A stretch of 64,000 nucleotides of DNA from Dama dama (Eukaryota > Chordata > Mammalia > Artiodactyla > Cervidae). The position numbers and the translations under genes were made by a program. Under the pieces are notes generated by a model that saw only the letters and a list, made by a program, of their open reading frames with translations, had not been told where the DNA came from and searched no databases. Positions 23,568-33,194 of this stretch are shown here, in pieces; the first letter of the stretch is position 1; every line of letters starts with the position of its first letter. The DNA is taken from assembly GCF_033118175.1 (NCBI RefSeq), contig NC_083693.1:55049981-55113980 (forward strand), written 5' to 3'.

Positions 23568-26184
23568 ACCTTGTTTGGTCCATGGCACATACACATCCAG
23601 TGTCCAAATCCTGAGGGGACCCAGATTGACAGTTCTGTCTCCTCACTGGCAACAGAAGTAGAACCCCAACAAGTGACAAACGGGAAGAAACCTGGGAACT
23701 GTGGGTGATACCAGTGAGGTGATCAGGCAACAATCACAGGAAGAAGAATCAAAGTTTAAGACACCCTGCTGAAGTAGAGTCCCAGGAAGAAATAAACTAA
23801 ATATAAGTGTTGCAGAGAAGACAGCTGTAGGCAGTGCTACTGTTGGGGGAGGCAGACGCTGGGGCAGTCCCTTACCAGGCAGGCAGTGTAAACCAGCACC
23901 TTAGCCTTGGGGATTTTTGCTCCAGATCAAAAGGACAGCAGCAATGCCATCTGCTGTTTGCTTAGAAAAATGGTAAGAGCAGATGTTTTCATGTGCTGAC
24001 CTGCCGTCCTTTGACTAAGAGGCCACTTGAAAAATAATCATGAAATAGCACAGGAGAACATCTGTGCAGTTACAGCAGACCACCAATCATGCAGCACAGG
24101 AGAGAAGGAATATGCATGAAGCCCATGAAATGACAGTAGGCAGGTCCCCAACAAGTGGTGGGGGCCCCCTTGTGTAAACGTCATATGAGAACATCTAAAA
24201 GTGAGATCAGTATTGGGCAAGGAGTGGCTGCAATGTACCCCAGGGCCCTGAGGAACTTCAGTGGCAAACCCTAACCTATTTAGAGTATCTTCACAAGGCT
24301 CAGAGCTACACAGCTACCCCTCAGACGTCTCTCTGCTGTTGCCTACAATATCATTTGATTTTGTTTAGCCCACATTTTAGGCATCACTGAAATTAAATGA
24401 CTAGCGGCTCCTTAAGAACAAGCCATGGCCTGTAGATGAAAAAAAAAAAAAAAAATCAAATGCAAAATGCCCGTGAAAAATGGGGTCAGGATATGGTGAG
24501 AGGATTTGCATCTTACCTCTCCTGCTAGCCCAAGCTCCAGAGGGACCTCACCCTCAGGGTGAGGCTGATTCAAACCAGGACTCTTGGAAATTGCTGAGTC
24601 ACTCTCCAGGCACCAGATGGGACAGAGGAGGCTCAGCTTCAGGAGGAAGTAAGTTTCACTGAGGATTTGCACCTCAGGTGTGCTCCCCTTCCTTTGTGGC
24701 CACACCTGCTACCTAGCCGAGTTCATCCTCTTGCTTTGAGAGCCTTGCGTGAAAAGCACTAGTCATCTCTTCCTGCCTCCCGGCTGGATGCAAGGCCCTG
24801 CGCCCCATTTCCCCAGCAGCTAATCATCATGCAGCTGCTCAAATTGTTTACCAGATCACATGTACTCGGGACTCAATGTTATTCACAATTTTTCAAAATC
24901 ATAAATTTTCCCTTTGTGCACATGGAGGACAAAATGTTTACATGACCTGTATTTCATCTCAAATATGTAACACTTTTCTATTTAGGACTCTGCTTTCAAG
25001 GCACTAATTTTTTTCTACTTTCATTTAAGTATGTGTTCCATCCTCTTTCCTTAGTTTACTTTTCTGACCTAGTGATTGATTGCCTAATCTCTCCTCAACA
25101 GTTTAGGTTTGGGTTTCGTCATTTGGGGAGGAGAAGATTTGGCTCATTTTTAAATGAACACTTTCTTTTCTTTTTCTTGATATAAATAAAGCATTTTGAC
25201 TGATCAGAGAAGGAGGGTTCAGTCTTATTTTCTTTCATCTGCAGACCTACTGGCACATGGTGAATGCTAAGTGTTTCAATAAATTTTTTAAAAAAAGAGA
25301 TTTTTCAGGAGAGGGCTTACTGAAAATGTCTGCTATATAATAAAACCACTGGAAATAACATATTCTCTCTAAAAATGAAACATAGATACCGTAAAGTCTA
25401 GACCCTGGTGGGGACCTTCAAGTCTAAAATAGCTATCACTGCCTTCTCCCAAATTCTTGAGAAAAGAGAATGTTTATTGATACCTCTCCTCTCTTACAGC
25501 AAGACAGCTTTTGGAGGAAAATGTTAAAAGAAAATGATTTTCTATATGTTCTAATGCAAGTGGGATTTTTTAATAAAGTTTGTTTACTTAGATACCATCA
25601 ATTATACAGACTACTAATGACAGTATTACTTATACCACACATCATTCCCAAAGAGGGAAAGAAGACATTACTTAAAAGATAAAGATATTATTTAATTTTC
25701 AAAACTTAAAATAGGATTTATCTCCTTTAAAGATGTGGTTTTCTTAAGGCAAATGCATATCATGAACATTCCCTTTGCACAGGGCACTTTAAGAATTCTC
25801 TTGGAAATGTCCTCAAAACTTTTTCTTTCCTTCTCCTTTTTTAATTTTCCTATTCACCTCAGTGGTCATAAAGTTTTTCTTTGGGGAATTAATTTGAATT
25901 TTGTAAATATTCAAATTTGGAGGCAACGATGGGCAATAACATGGTCAAGCTGGGTACCATTTGGTTAAAATCAAGGTATGATTGTAAAGTATTATATGCG
26001 TGATTAGTTGTCTTCTTCTGTGACTCAACCCGACTCCAAGAGTATAACAAAACTTTTTGAGCAGTGGCAGTACTGCAGCAACAATTCTAATATGACAATT
26101 TAGACAGATAATACTTAATCTGTATGTAAATAATCAGTATACATACATGTACTTGAAAAATACCTGTATATGTAAACTGAAAAA
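23568..26184. other. Unique sequence, about 2.6 kb
   Basis: No repeat family recognised. Internal notes: a 17-base A-run near 24440-24456 without a recognisable element upstream; a perfect 19-base palindrome-with-spacer (CCTCACCCT-C-AGGGTGAGG) at 24547-24565; a block at about 24800-25000 (around AGCAGCTAATCATCATGCAG) that is not repeat-like. At about 26055-26082 the text GAGCAGTGGCAGTACTGCAG resembles the 5' end of U4 snRNA, but only for about 25 bases. Confidence 0.4.
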
Positions 26185-26189
26185 AAAAT

Positions 26190-26590
26190 GCACAACCTAA
26201 AAGTTGAGAATTACGTTTCATTTGGCAGACAAAACTAAGAACTTAAATCTGGAAGACAGCTTCTCAGATAGCTCTGAGGAACTGCTCTGAAGAGATAAGG
26301 GAGGAGCCTAGGATGCAGAAGAGTTTTGCAATAAAAAACCAGGTATTCAGAATATCAAAAGATTACTATTAATTAAAGAAAACGAGACACCTCAAGTTCA
26401 TGAATTTAGTGCTTTTGTAAGTTTGGGAGGATGAAAGAGTCTGGGCTGATTGAAATCATTCCTTTGACATGGGCTTTAACTATCTACAGCACTGTATCTT
26501 ATCCTGAATCCCCTAAGGGTGCACAGCTGGGGGTGGCTGCAATCGCTGATGGCTTGAAGGCTACAACATCCTGTGTTTACTGATCCATGT
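26190..26590. repeat. Possible old LTR-type interspersed repeat
   Basis: The text around CTCAGATAGCTCTGAGGAAC, GGGAGGAGCC, GATTACTATTAATTAAAGAA, AGTCTGGGCTGATTGAAATC, ATCCTGAATCCCC and GGTGCACAGCTGGGGGTGGC is one I recognise as recurring in other mammalian loci, and it has an LTR-like feel. I cannot name the family, define the ends or find a paired LTR or internal region in the window. Confidence 0.35.
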
Positions 26591-26650
26591 GTGTTAGTTG
26601 CTTAATTGTTTCTGATTCTTTACTGGTAGAGCTGGCAGCATTTTTCATCC

Positions 26651-26670
26651 ATATACATACATACATACAT
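26651..26670. repeat. (ATAC)n microsatellite
   Basis: Short tandem run of ATAC units following a small Bov-A-like word (GTGTTAGTTGCTTAATTG) at 26590-26607. Confidence 0.8.
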
Positions 26671-26768
26671 AAACTCTATTTCATGATGATGCTCATGCCC
26701 CAAAATAGAGTATAGAATCTAATGTAATATAAAATTACAAAATATAATACCCCCCTCTTACAGTACAC

Positions 26769-28314
26769 TCAGTTCAATTCAGTTCAGTCATCAGTTGTGT
26801 CTGACTCTTTGCGACCCCATGAACTGCAGCATGCCGGGCCTCCTTGTCCATCACCAGGGATGGTGACTGAAGCCATGAAATTAAAAGATGCTTACTCCTT
26901 GGAAGGAAAGTTATGACCAACCTAGACAGCATATTAAAAAGCAGAAACATCACTTTGTCAACAAAGGTCCGTCTAGTCAAGGGTATGGTTTTTCCAGTGG
27001 TCATGTATGGATGTGAGAGTTAGAGACATGGATTTGGGTAAACTCTGGGAGTTGGTGATGGACAGGGAGGCCTGGTGTGCTGTGGTTCATGGGGTTGCAA
27101 AGAGTTGGACCAACTGAACGACTGAACTAAACAGTCACCATCTGAGTGATTTTGGAGCCCCCCAAAATAAAGTCTGCCGCTGTTTCCCCATCTATTTGCC
27201 ATGAAGTGATGGGACCAGATGCCATGATCTTAGTTTTCTGAATGTTGAGTTTTAAGCCAAATTTTTTACTATCCTCTTTCACTTTCATCAAGAGGCTCTT
27301 TAGTTCTTCGCTTTCTGCCATAAGGGTGGTGTCACCTGCATATCTGAGATTATTGATATTTCTCCTGGCAATCTTGATCTCAGTTTGTGCTTCATCCAGC
27401 CTAGCATTTCACATGATGTACTCTGCATATAAGTTAAATAAGCAGGGTGACAGTATACAGCCTTGACGCATTCCTTTACCAATTTGAAACCAGTCTGTTG
27501 TTCCATGGCCAGTTCTAATTGTTGCTTCTTGACCTACATACAGATTTCTCAGTAGGCAAGTCAGGTGGTCTGGTATTCCCATCTCTTGAAGAATTTTCCA
27601 CAGTTTGTTGTGATCCATACAGTCAAAGGCTTTGGTATATTCAATAAAGCAGAAGTAGATATTTTTCTGGAACTCTTCTGCTTTTTCAATGGTCCAGTGA
27701 ATGTTGGCAATTTGGTCTCTGCTTCCTCTGCCTTTTCTAAATCCAGCTTGAACATCTGGAAGTTCATGGTTCACGTACTATTGAAGCCTGGCTTGGAGAA
27801 TTTTGAGCATTACTTTGTAAGCATATGAGATGAGTGCAATTGTGTGTAGTTTGTGAGCATTCTTCGGCATGGTCTTTCTTTGGGATTGGAATGAAAACTG
27901 ACCTTTTCCAGTCCTGTGGCCACTGCTGAGTTTTCCAAATTTGCTGACACATTGAGTGCAGCACTTCCACAGCATCATCTTTGAGGATTTGAAATAGCTC
28001 AACTGGAATTCCATCACCTCCACTAGCTTTTTGTAGTGATGCTTCCTAAGGTCCACTTGACTTCCCATTCCAGGATGTCTGGCTCTAGGTGAGTGATCAC
28101 ATCATCATGATTATCTGGATCATGAAGATCTTTTTTGCATAGTTCTTCTATGCATTCTTGCCAACTCTTCTTAATATTTTCTGCTTCTGTTAGGTCCCTA
28201 CCATTTCTGTCCTTTATTGTGCCCATCTTTGCATGAAAATTTCCCTGGGAATCTCTAATTTTCTTCAACAGATCTCTAGTCTTTCCCATTCTATTGTTTT
28301 CCTCTATTTCTTTG
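26769..28314 (-). mobile_element. Rearranged minus-strand BovB with an inverted segment
   Basis: Four blocks can be read. (1) 26769-26856 is the BovB 3' end in reverse. (2) 26859-27021 is ORF2 C-terminal sequence in PLUS orientation. (3) 27024-27130 is a second BovB 3' end in PLUS orientation. (4) 27132-28314 is ORF2 in reverse again, from the KITADGD-equivalent region back through the RT to the linker upstream of it. The 11-base word CAGTCACCATC starts block 4 and its reverse complement starts block 2. About 400 bases that should lie between blocks are missing. Words CAGTACACTC (26761-26770) and CAGTATGCTC (28315-28324) may be the old target duplication. Confidence 0.92.
27143..28310 (-). 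pseudogene. BovB ORF2 reverse-transcriptase remnant
   Basis: On the minus strand the pieces read, from N to C: a linker (MGKTRDLLKKIRDSQGNFHA ..., 28023-28289), the pre-RT region with QKTMPKNAHK-like text (27778-28068), and the RT fingers/palm (DVQAGFRKGRGSRDQIANIH, TKAFDCMDHNKLWKIL, GIPDHLTCLLRNLYVGQEAT, 27409-27774), then the region after the catalytic box (27127-27321). Frames shift at least three times and a stop lies at the junction near 27410. The catalytic box at 27331-27342 reads YAGD rather than YADD. This is the only copy here that reaches upstream of the RT, and it is clearly dead. Confidence 0.93.
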
Positions 28315-28820
28315 CAGTATGCTCTAGAATATTACAATTATTTGGCTTGAAAGATTGAGTTTTGTGTATTGTACAACACTTCCTTAGCTATTCTCCACTA
28401 GATTAGAAGTGAATGTCCTTTCCCCAGAGAGTTAGATGATGTCAGTGCCTAAGCCATTCATCAACATTGCTAGGATCCTCGCTTTGTTAGCCAACTTACT
28501 GGTCACTGCTGTTAAGCAGCTATTCTTAGTCTTTAAAAGACAGTTTCCCATAGGATAGCACTATGCTGTTACCAGGTTACACATCATGATTCTGGTACCC
28601 TCAAAACCCAAGAATTTGCCAAGTACCTGGTCCTCTGAGATATTCAAACTAAGTAGAATATGGAGTCTTTTACCCTAGAGTTTATATTACTATTTTGGAA
28701 AACAATCAACCAAAAATTTCAGTAAAAGTTAATATAGGAGATTGTGAGGTAATCTGAACAACCTGCTGAGGTAGTACTTTTTAAAACTTGCTTATACAAA
28801 CCTATAATCCAGCAAGCTAT
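28315..28820. other. Unique sequence, no feature recognised
   Basis: Nothing assignable seen. Confidence 0.4.
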
Positions 28821-28954
28821 AAGGCCACAGACATGAGTCTGAGTAAACTTCAGGAGTTGGTGATGGACAGGGAGGCCTGGCATCCTGCATTCCATGGGGT
28901 CACAAAGAGTCCAACATAACTGAGCGACTGAACTGACTAATTTGAAGGCTACAG
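28821..28954 (+). mobile_element. BovB 3'-end copy, about 114 bp, with TSDs
   Basis: 28831-28944 is the terminal part of BovB (ACATGAGTCTGAGTAAACTT ... GCGACTGAACTGACT). Direct repeats AAGGCCACAG (28821-28830) and AAGGCTACAG (28945-28954), 9 of 10 identical, flank it. Confidence 0.9.
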
Positions 28955-29103
28955 AGATTCAATAAAGAAAACAAAAATTCATAACCTGTGGCCTGGAAAC
29001 TATTTCTCCATTAAACAATGAGATTTCCTTTTCAAAAATAGCCTCTATCCTGGTCAGCAGAGACAGTGTATGCTCTGATTATATTCCTTCCAGACCTACT
29101 CTA

Positions 29104-29269
29104 TGGGCTTCCCAGGTGGCTCAATGGTCAAGAATCCACCTGCCAATGCAGGAGCTGCAGGAGACGCAGATTGGATCCCTGGGCCAGGAAGAAACCCTGG
29201 AGAAAGAAATGGCAATCCACTCCAGTATTTTTGCTGGGATAATCCCATGGACAAGAGGAGCCTGTATGG
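29104..29269 (+). mobile_element. Bov-tA SINE, 3'-truncated
   Basis: Intact head (GGGCTTCCCAGGTGGCTCAA) and the GGATCCCTGGGCCAGGAAG core, then it stops after CAAGAGGAGCCTGTATGGAG; the final 40 or so bases of the usual BovB-derived end are absent. A 3' loss is unusual for a retroposon and points to a later deletion. Confidence 0.9.
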
Positions 29270-29573
29270 AGACCTAGACCAGTGCTTTAACCCCACAGTA
29301 GTTATCTATGGGGCAATTGGAAGGTCGCTGACGTTTTTTTTCTGGCTTGAAGGATGAGACCATCACAGAAGAAGGGGTTATTCTTTACCTTCTATTTATT
29401 TACTAAAGTTTATGCTGGGTATATAGAGTGAAAAACAACTACTTATAAAGAAAAATATACTGAGCTAAGTATTTACTTCACTTAATACCCAACAGGCTTG
29501 TTTATAATTGAATTTACTCTGCATTTTTCATGAACTGAATGATTGTTTTGGTGTCAGGTAAAGAACACCCTGG

Positions 29574-29790
29574 GGCTTCCCTGGTAGTGGCTCAGAGGTA
29601 AAGAATCCACCTGCTAAGGAAGGAGATGCAAGTTCCATCCCTGGGTCAGGAAGATACCCTGGAGAAGGAAATGGCAACCCCCTCCAGTATTCTTGTCTGG
29701 GAAATCCCATGAACAGAGGAGCCTGGCGGGCTTCAGTCCATGGGGTCACAAGAGTCAGATACAACTTAGCGACTAAATAACAAAATCAAC
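29574..29790 (+). mobile_element. Bov-tA SINE
   Basis: GGGGCTTCCCTGGTAGTGGC head with a small TAG insertion, CATCCCTGGGTCAGGAAG core, and the GGAGCCTGGCGGGCTTCAG / TTAGCGACTAAATAAC end. Flanking AACACCCTG and AACACTCTG (about 29565-29573 and 29794-29802) may be its target duplication. Confidence 0.93.
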
Positions 29791-29863
29791 AAAACAACAC
29801 TCTGAGTTTTCTACTGACCATCTCTATGATTTTGTGCTTTTTAGAGTACAGTCAAATATTCTG

Positions 29864-29895
29864 AAAAGTGCTTGTAAAAGTGCTTGTAAAAGTGC
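29864..29895. repeat. 12-base tandem repeat, 2.7 copies
   Basis: AAAAGTGCTTGT occurs twice in tandem (29864-29887) followed by a partial third unit. Confidence 0.95.
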
Positions 29896-30057
29896 ATGGA
29901 GAATGTCTTACTGTCAACATTATGTAATCTTAGTGCTTATAGAAAACAGTAAAAGTTCAACCCAATTGAACCTAGAACTGATTTTGGAATCTTTTAAACT
30001 CATTTTTAAAGACTGTATGTCATATAGGAAGATCTCTTAAAATATACCATCACAGGG

Positions 30058-30182
30058 ACTTCCTCCGCAGTCCAGTGGTTAAGAGCCCCACTTTGACTGC
30101 AGGAGGCACGTGTTCCATCCCTGATCAAGGAACTAAGATCCCACATGCTCTGCGATAGGGCCAAAAGGAAAAAAAAAGAAAA
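30058..30182 (+). mobile_element. CHR-type tRNA-derived SINE, short form
   Basis: GGGACTTCCTCCGCAGTCCA head, GTGGTTAAGAGCCCC, TGTTCCATCCCTGATCAAGG and AACTAAGATCCCACATGC, ending in an A-rich tail at about 30165-30182. Confidence 0.88.
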
Positions 30183-30565
30183 TATACATCACACATCACA
30201 CAAAGATATAGTTACACATCACAGAAAGTGTGATTCATTTAAGAATTTAAATTATTCCTTGTGTATTATTCATAATACCATTCTTAGTGTGAATAATCCT
30301 GAGTGAATAAACTTCCAGTGTCCCAAAATACAAAAATGTTACTCAAATATCACAACACAGTAACTCTATTTTCATCTTGCTGGGCTTGCACACATGAAAC
30401 AAAAAGCAAAATTTTAAAAAGAATCATGGCAGGGGGGAAGCTAACACACAAACAAACAAGCACAGGAATACATGAATAATGGCATTCGATTCTAGCACAT
30501 TTTAAAGTAGATTGATTTTTTTTAATTGACTAATATAGATATAGTTTACTAAATAACATTCCCCT
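30183..30565. other. Unique AT-rich sequence
   Basis: A small CATCACACATCACAC repetition near 30186-30205; otherwise nothing assignable. Confidence 0.4.
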
Positions 30566-30809
30566 TATTTAAGGAAGAACTTCCCAGGTGGTGCAGTGGT
30601 AAAGAATCTGCCTGCCAATGCAGGAGTCACAAGTGACACCGGGTTCAATCCCTAGGTCAAGAAGATCCCCTGGAGAATGAAATGGCAACCCACTCAAGTA
30701 TTCTTGCCTGGAAAATTCCATGGACAGAGAGAGGAGGCTGGCAGGCTACAGTCCATGGGTCCCAAAGAGTCGGACAAAACGAAGCACACACACACACATA
30801 TTTAAGGAA
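30566..30809 (+). mobile_element. Bov-tA SINE with 11-base TSDs
   Basis: The element (30577-30798) has head GAACTTCCCAGGTGGTGCAG, GGGTTCAATCCCTAGGTCAA core and CAAAGAGTCGGACAAAACG end followed by a short (AC)n run. Exact direct repeats TATTTAAGGAA lie at 30566-30576 and 30799-30809. Confidence 0.96.
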
Positions 30810-31195
30810 ACATATTTTGCTTACTTTTCCAAGCCTACATTAAAGACATTAATTTCTTTTGAATTTTCTTCAAAATAGGCCAAAGGAAAGGCTAATAACC
30901 ACCATAAAGTATGGCTGAATATGCTCCAAAATAAATATCTGATATTAAGTATCCTTAGACTTGAATATCTATAAAGTTTTAAGAAGAAAGATATTTTGCT
31001 CTTCAGTTGACATTTAAAAGTCTTGAATATAAGACTCTGAAACATGGTATAAAAGTCTTCTAGATGGTTTATACTTATTGAGTGATTTTCAGTGAATAGT
31101 CTGTATTGCTGGGTTCACTGTCATAACTTTGCATATTTCCCTTATTTTTAATCTAAAAACTAGACATTCAAGGAAAAAAACATAGTTTGGTTGGT
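30810..31195. other. Unique AT-rich sequence
   Basis: Nothing assignable seen. Confidence 0.4.
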
Positions 31196-31204
31196 ATGGC
31201 TCTG

Positions 31205-31325
31205 ATTTATTTATTTCACAAATATTTTGGGGTGCTTACCTATATTACAGGCATTGGCATAGGTGCTAATATAAAGCAGTAAACAAAACAGACAAAAAAC
31301 CCTGTGCTCATAGGTTTATATTACC
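31205..31325 (-). repeat. L2/MIR-class remnant
   Basis: TTATTTCACAAATATTTTGGGGTGCTTACC, ACAGGCATTGGCATAGGTGCTAATATAAAGCAGTAAAC and ACCCTGTGCTCATAGG follow the pattern of a reverse-oriented L2 end ('caaatatttattgagcacctac...aggcactg'). Confidence 0.5.
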
Positions 31326-31615
31326 TCTGCCTTTCTAATCCCATATGCTTAAGGGTAATACATTCCAAGTAATCTCAGAATAGTGGCAAAATTAATTGGA
31401 TTCTGTAAAATTATCTCTTTTTTTTATTTGCCTCATCAAGGCTATTTAAGGCACCGTGGTGTAAACAAGGAACTGCAGTGACTGGTATTATGTGAAGTTG
31501 CTTACAATATTGTTTGAAAGATAGAAACTAAACAGTATGTCAACTAAAAAGTATGACATAATGTGCCCCCCAAAGGAAGGTATTGTCACATTTTAAAATC
31601 CTCTTATCTCTGGGT

Positions 31616-31671
31616 CTTACCCAGGCATTTTAACTGGGTAAGAATTAAAATGCTACCCAGGCATTTTAACT
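31616..31671. repeat. Local direct-plus-inverted duplication
   Basis: ACCCAGGCATTTTAACT occurs at 31619-31635 and again at 31655-31671. Between them, CTGGGTAAG and TTAAAATGC are reverse complements of parts of the first copy, so the first copy can pair with the spacer. This is typical of a replication template switch. Confidence 0.9.
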
Positions 31672-31871
31672 CCTACACAAACAAGTGATGAATATGGAGT
31701 TAAAACATCCATGAGGATCACTATCCTTATATATTCAAAGAAACTATGCTTGCCTATGCCCAACTGCAACTTGTCCTGTGGAAATGATCCCATTTACCTA
31801 TAGTTCAAGCTCAAAGAGAGATGAGAGAAAGAGTAAAGCCTAACATGGCTTTTGATAAATGGGAAGACTAA

Positions 31872-32262
31872 CTCTGTTAGTTTTCTAGAGTTACCATAAC
31901 AAAATGCCCAAGAACAGGTTGCTTAAGCAACACAAATGTATCAATATTATCTCACAGTTCTAGAGGCTTGGAGTCCAAAGTCAAGGTACTGGCAATGTCT
32001 CTGTCTCCTGAAGTTTCTCTCCTTGTCTGATAGATGACTACTTTCTGTCTGTTTTGTCCTCACATGGTTGTCCCTATGTATATATAATATGCACCCCTGG
32101 TGTCTTTTTCTATGTTTTAGTGCCCTCTTCTTCTTTTTTTTTTTTTTTTTTTTAGTGCCCTCTTCATATAAGGACACCAGACAGTTTGGATTAGGGTCCA
32201 TTCTAAAGAAGTAATTTTAACTTAATTACCTCTTTAAAGGCCTTATCTCCAAACACAACAAC
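31872..32262 (-). mobile_element. MLT1-type MaLR LTR, reverse orientation
   Basis: Collinear with the reverse of the MLT1 LTR: CTGTTAGTTTTCTAGAG, CCATAACAAAATGCCC, CTCACAGTTCTAGAGGC, GGAGTCCAAAGTCAAGG, GTCCTCACATGG, CCCCTGGTGTC, ATAAGGACACCAGACAG, TTAATTACCTCTTTAAAGGC and CTTATCTCCAAACAC. A solitary ancient LTR with no internal region. It is interrupted by a T-rich insert with duplicated flanks at 32115-32165. Confidence 0.85.
32115..32165 (-). mobile_element. Poly(T) insert flanked by a 16-base duplication
   Basis: The LTR word TTTTAGTGCCCTCTTC appears at 32115-32130 and 32150-32165, separated by TTC and a long T-run (32131-32149). On the minus strand this is a poly(A) tract between target-site duplications with no element body. 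It may be a tail-only retroposition. Slippage-driven duplication is the alternative. Confidence 0.65.
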
Positions 32263-32267
32263 AGTGT

Positions 32268-32505
32268 AAAAATGTTATTCTACTATTTCTTGGCTTCCAT
32301 TGGTGCTGCTGAGAAATCTACTGTTATCTAACTTTCATTTCTTTTCAGATTATTTGTCTTTTCTCTATGGCTGTTTGTAAGTTCTTCTCTTTGTCTTTGG
32401 TGTTTAGTAGTTTTATTATGATATGTCCGCACATAGACTTTAAATTTTTTTCTGCTTGGTATACAGTAGTGCCAACCTTTATTTGTAATGTATTTCATGT
32501 TTTGA
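32268..32505 (-). repeat. Ancient L1M/HAL1-like LINE fragment, part 1
   Basis: GGCTTCCATTGGTGCTGCTGAGAAATCTACTG, TTTCTCTATGGCTGTTTGTAAG, TCTCTTTGTCTTTGGTGTTTAG, TTATTATGATATGTCC and TCTGCTTGGTATAC follow a well-known reverse-strand L1M sequence. It continues after the younger insertion at about 32750. Confidence 0.7.
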
Positions 32506-32507
32506 AT

Positions 32508-32617
32508 ATTGTTGTTGTTCAGTCACTAAGCTGTGTCCTATCTTGCAACCTCATGGACTGTAGCACTCCAGGCTCCTCTGTCCTCCACTACCTCCCAGAG
32601 TTTGCTCAAATTCAAAC
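32508..32617 (-). mobile_element. BovB/Bov-A 3'-end fragment
   Basis: GTTGTTGTTCAGTCACTAAG, CTGTGTCCTATCTTGCAACC, TCATGGACTGTAGCACTCC, AGGCTCCTCTGTCC and CAGAGTTTGCTCAAATTC match the reverse of the BovB terminus. It passes directly into the tandem duplication that follows. Confidence 0.8.
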
Positions 32618-32733
32618 TGGGTCAGTGATGCTATCTAAATATTATTTTAAATATTACTTTTTTTAAAAAAGTAATTGGGTCAGTGATGCTATCTAAATAT
32701 TATTTTAAATATTACTTTTTAAAAAAAAAAGTA
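32618..32733. repeat. 58-base tandem duplication
   Basis: A unit starting TGGGTCAGTGATGCTATCTA occurs twice head-to-tail with a period of 58 (32618-32675 and 32676-32733). The copies differ only in the terminal T/A runs. The unit begins in BovB-derived sequence and ends in a self-complementary TTTAAA-rich tail. Confidence 0.95.
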
Positions 32734-32749
32734 TTGCTGCTCCTCTGTC

Positions 32750-33180
32750 CTCCTTATTCTATCATCTGGAGATTCTATTAAATGTATAGTGGACCTTTTG
32801 GCATTGCATTCTCCAAATCTCTTAACTTCTCAATTCTACTCTCAGTCCTCTTTGAGTTACATTCTGATCATTTCTTTAGCTCTTTCTTCCAGCTAACTAA
32901 TATCCTTTTAAACTCTTTCATCTTCTGTTTGGCCTTTACATTGAACACTTTTTTTTTCTTTCATTTTTACAAGTTAAATTTAGTTCTCCTCTAAAACTTC
33001 TTCTGCCTAATGGTTCTTTGAAAGACTTTTTTTCCTTATGTACTTCTTAAATTTCACTTTTTAGTTCTTTAAATATTTTATAACAGTATTTTACATTTTT
33101 ATCTTTATAATTCAAATGCCTCAATACTTTGTAGATTTGTCTCTTTTTTTTTTTTTTGTTACTACTGCATCTCAGTCCTC
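32750..33180 (-). repeat. Ancient L1M/HAL1-like LINE fragment, part 2
   Basis: The continuation of the 32268 element: ATTCTCCAAATCTCTTAAC, CTTTCTTCCAGCTAACTAATAT, CCTTTTAAACTCTTTCATC, then a T-rich section. The order is that of the reverse-strand L1M sequence. Ends in a T-run near 33145-33160. Confidence 0.6.
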
Positions 33181-33194
33181 ATTTGATGATTTTT

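Noticed and set aside
24440..24456. Poly(A) run as the tail of a processed pseudogene
   Set aside because: No recognisable gene body upstream and no flanking duplication could be found.
29864..29895. Short direct repeats as a CRISPR array
   Set aside because: Units are contiguous 12-mers without spacers, and the DNA is mammalian.
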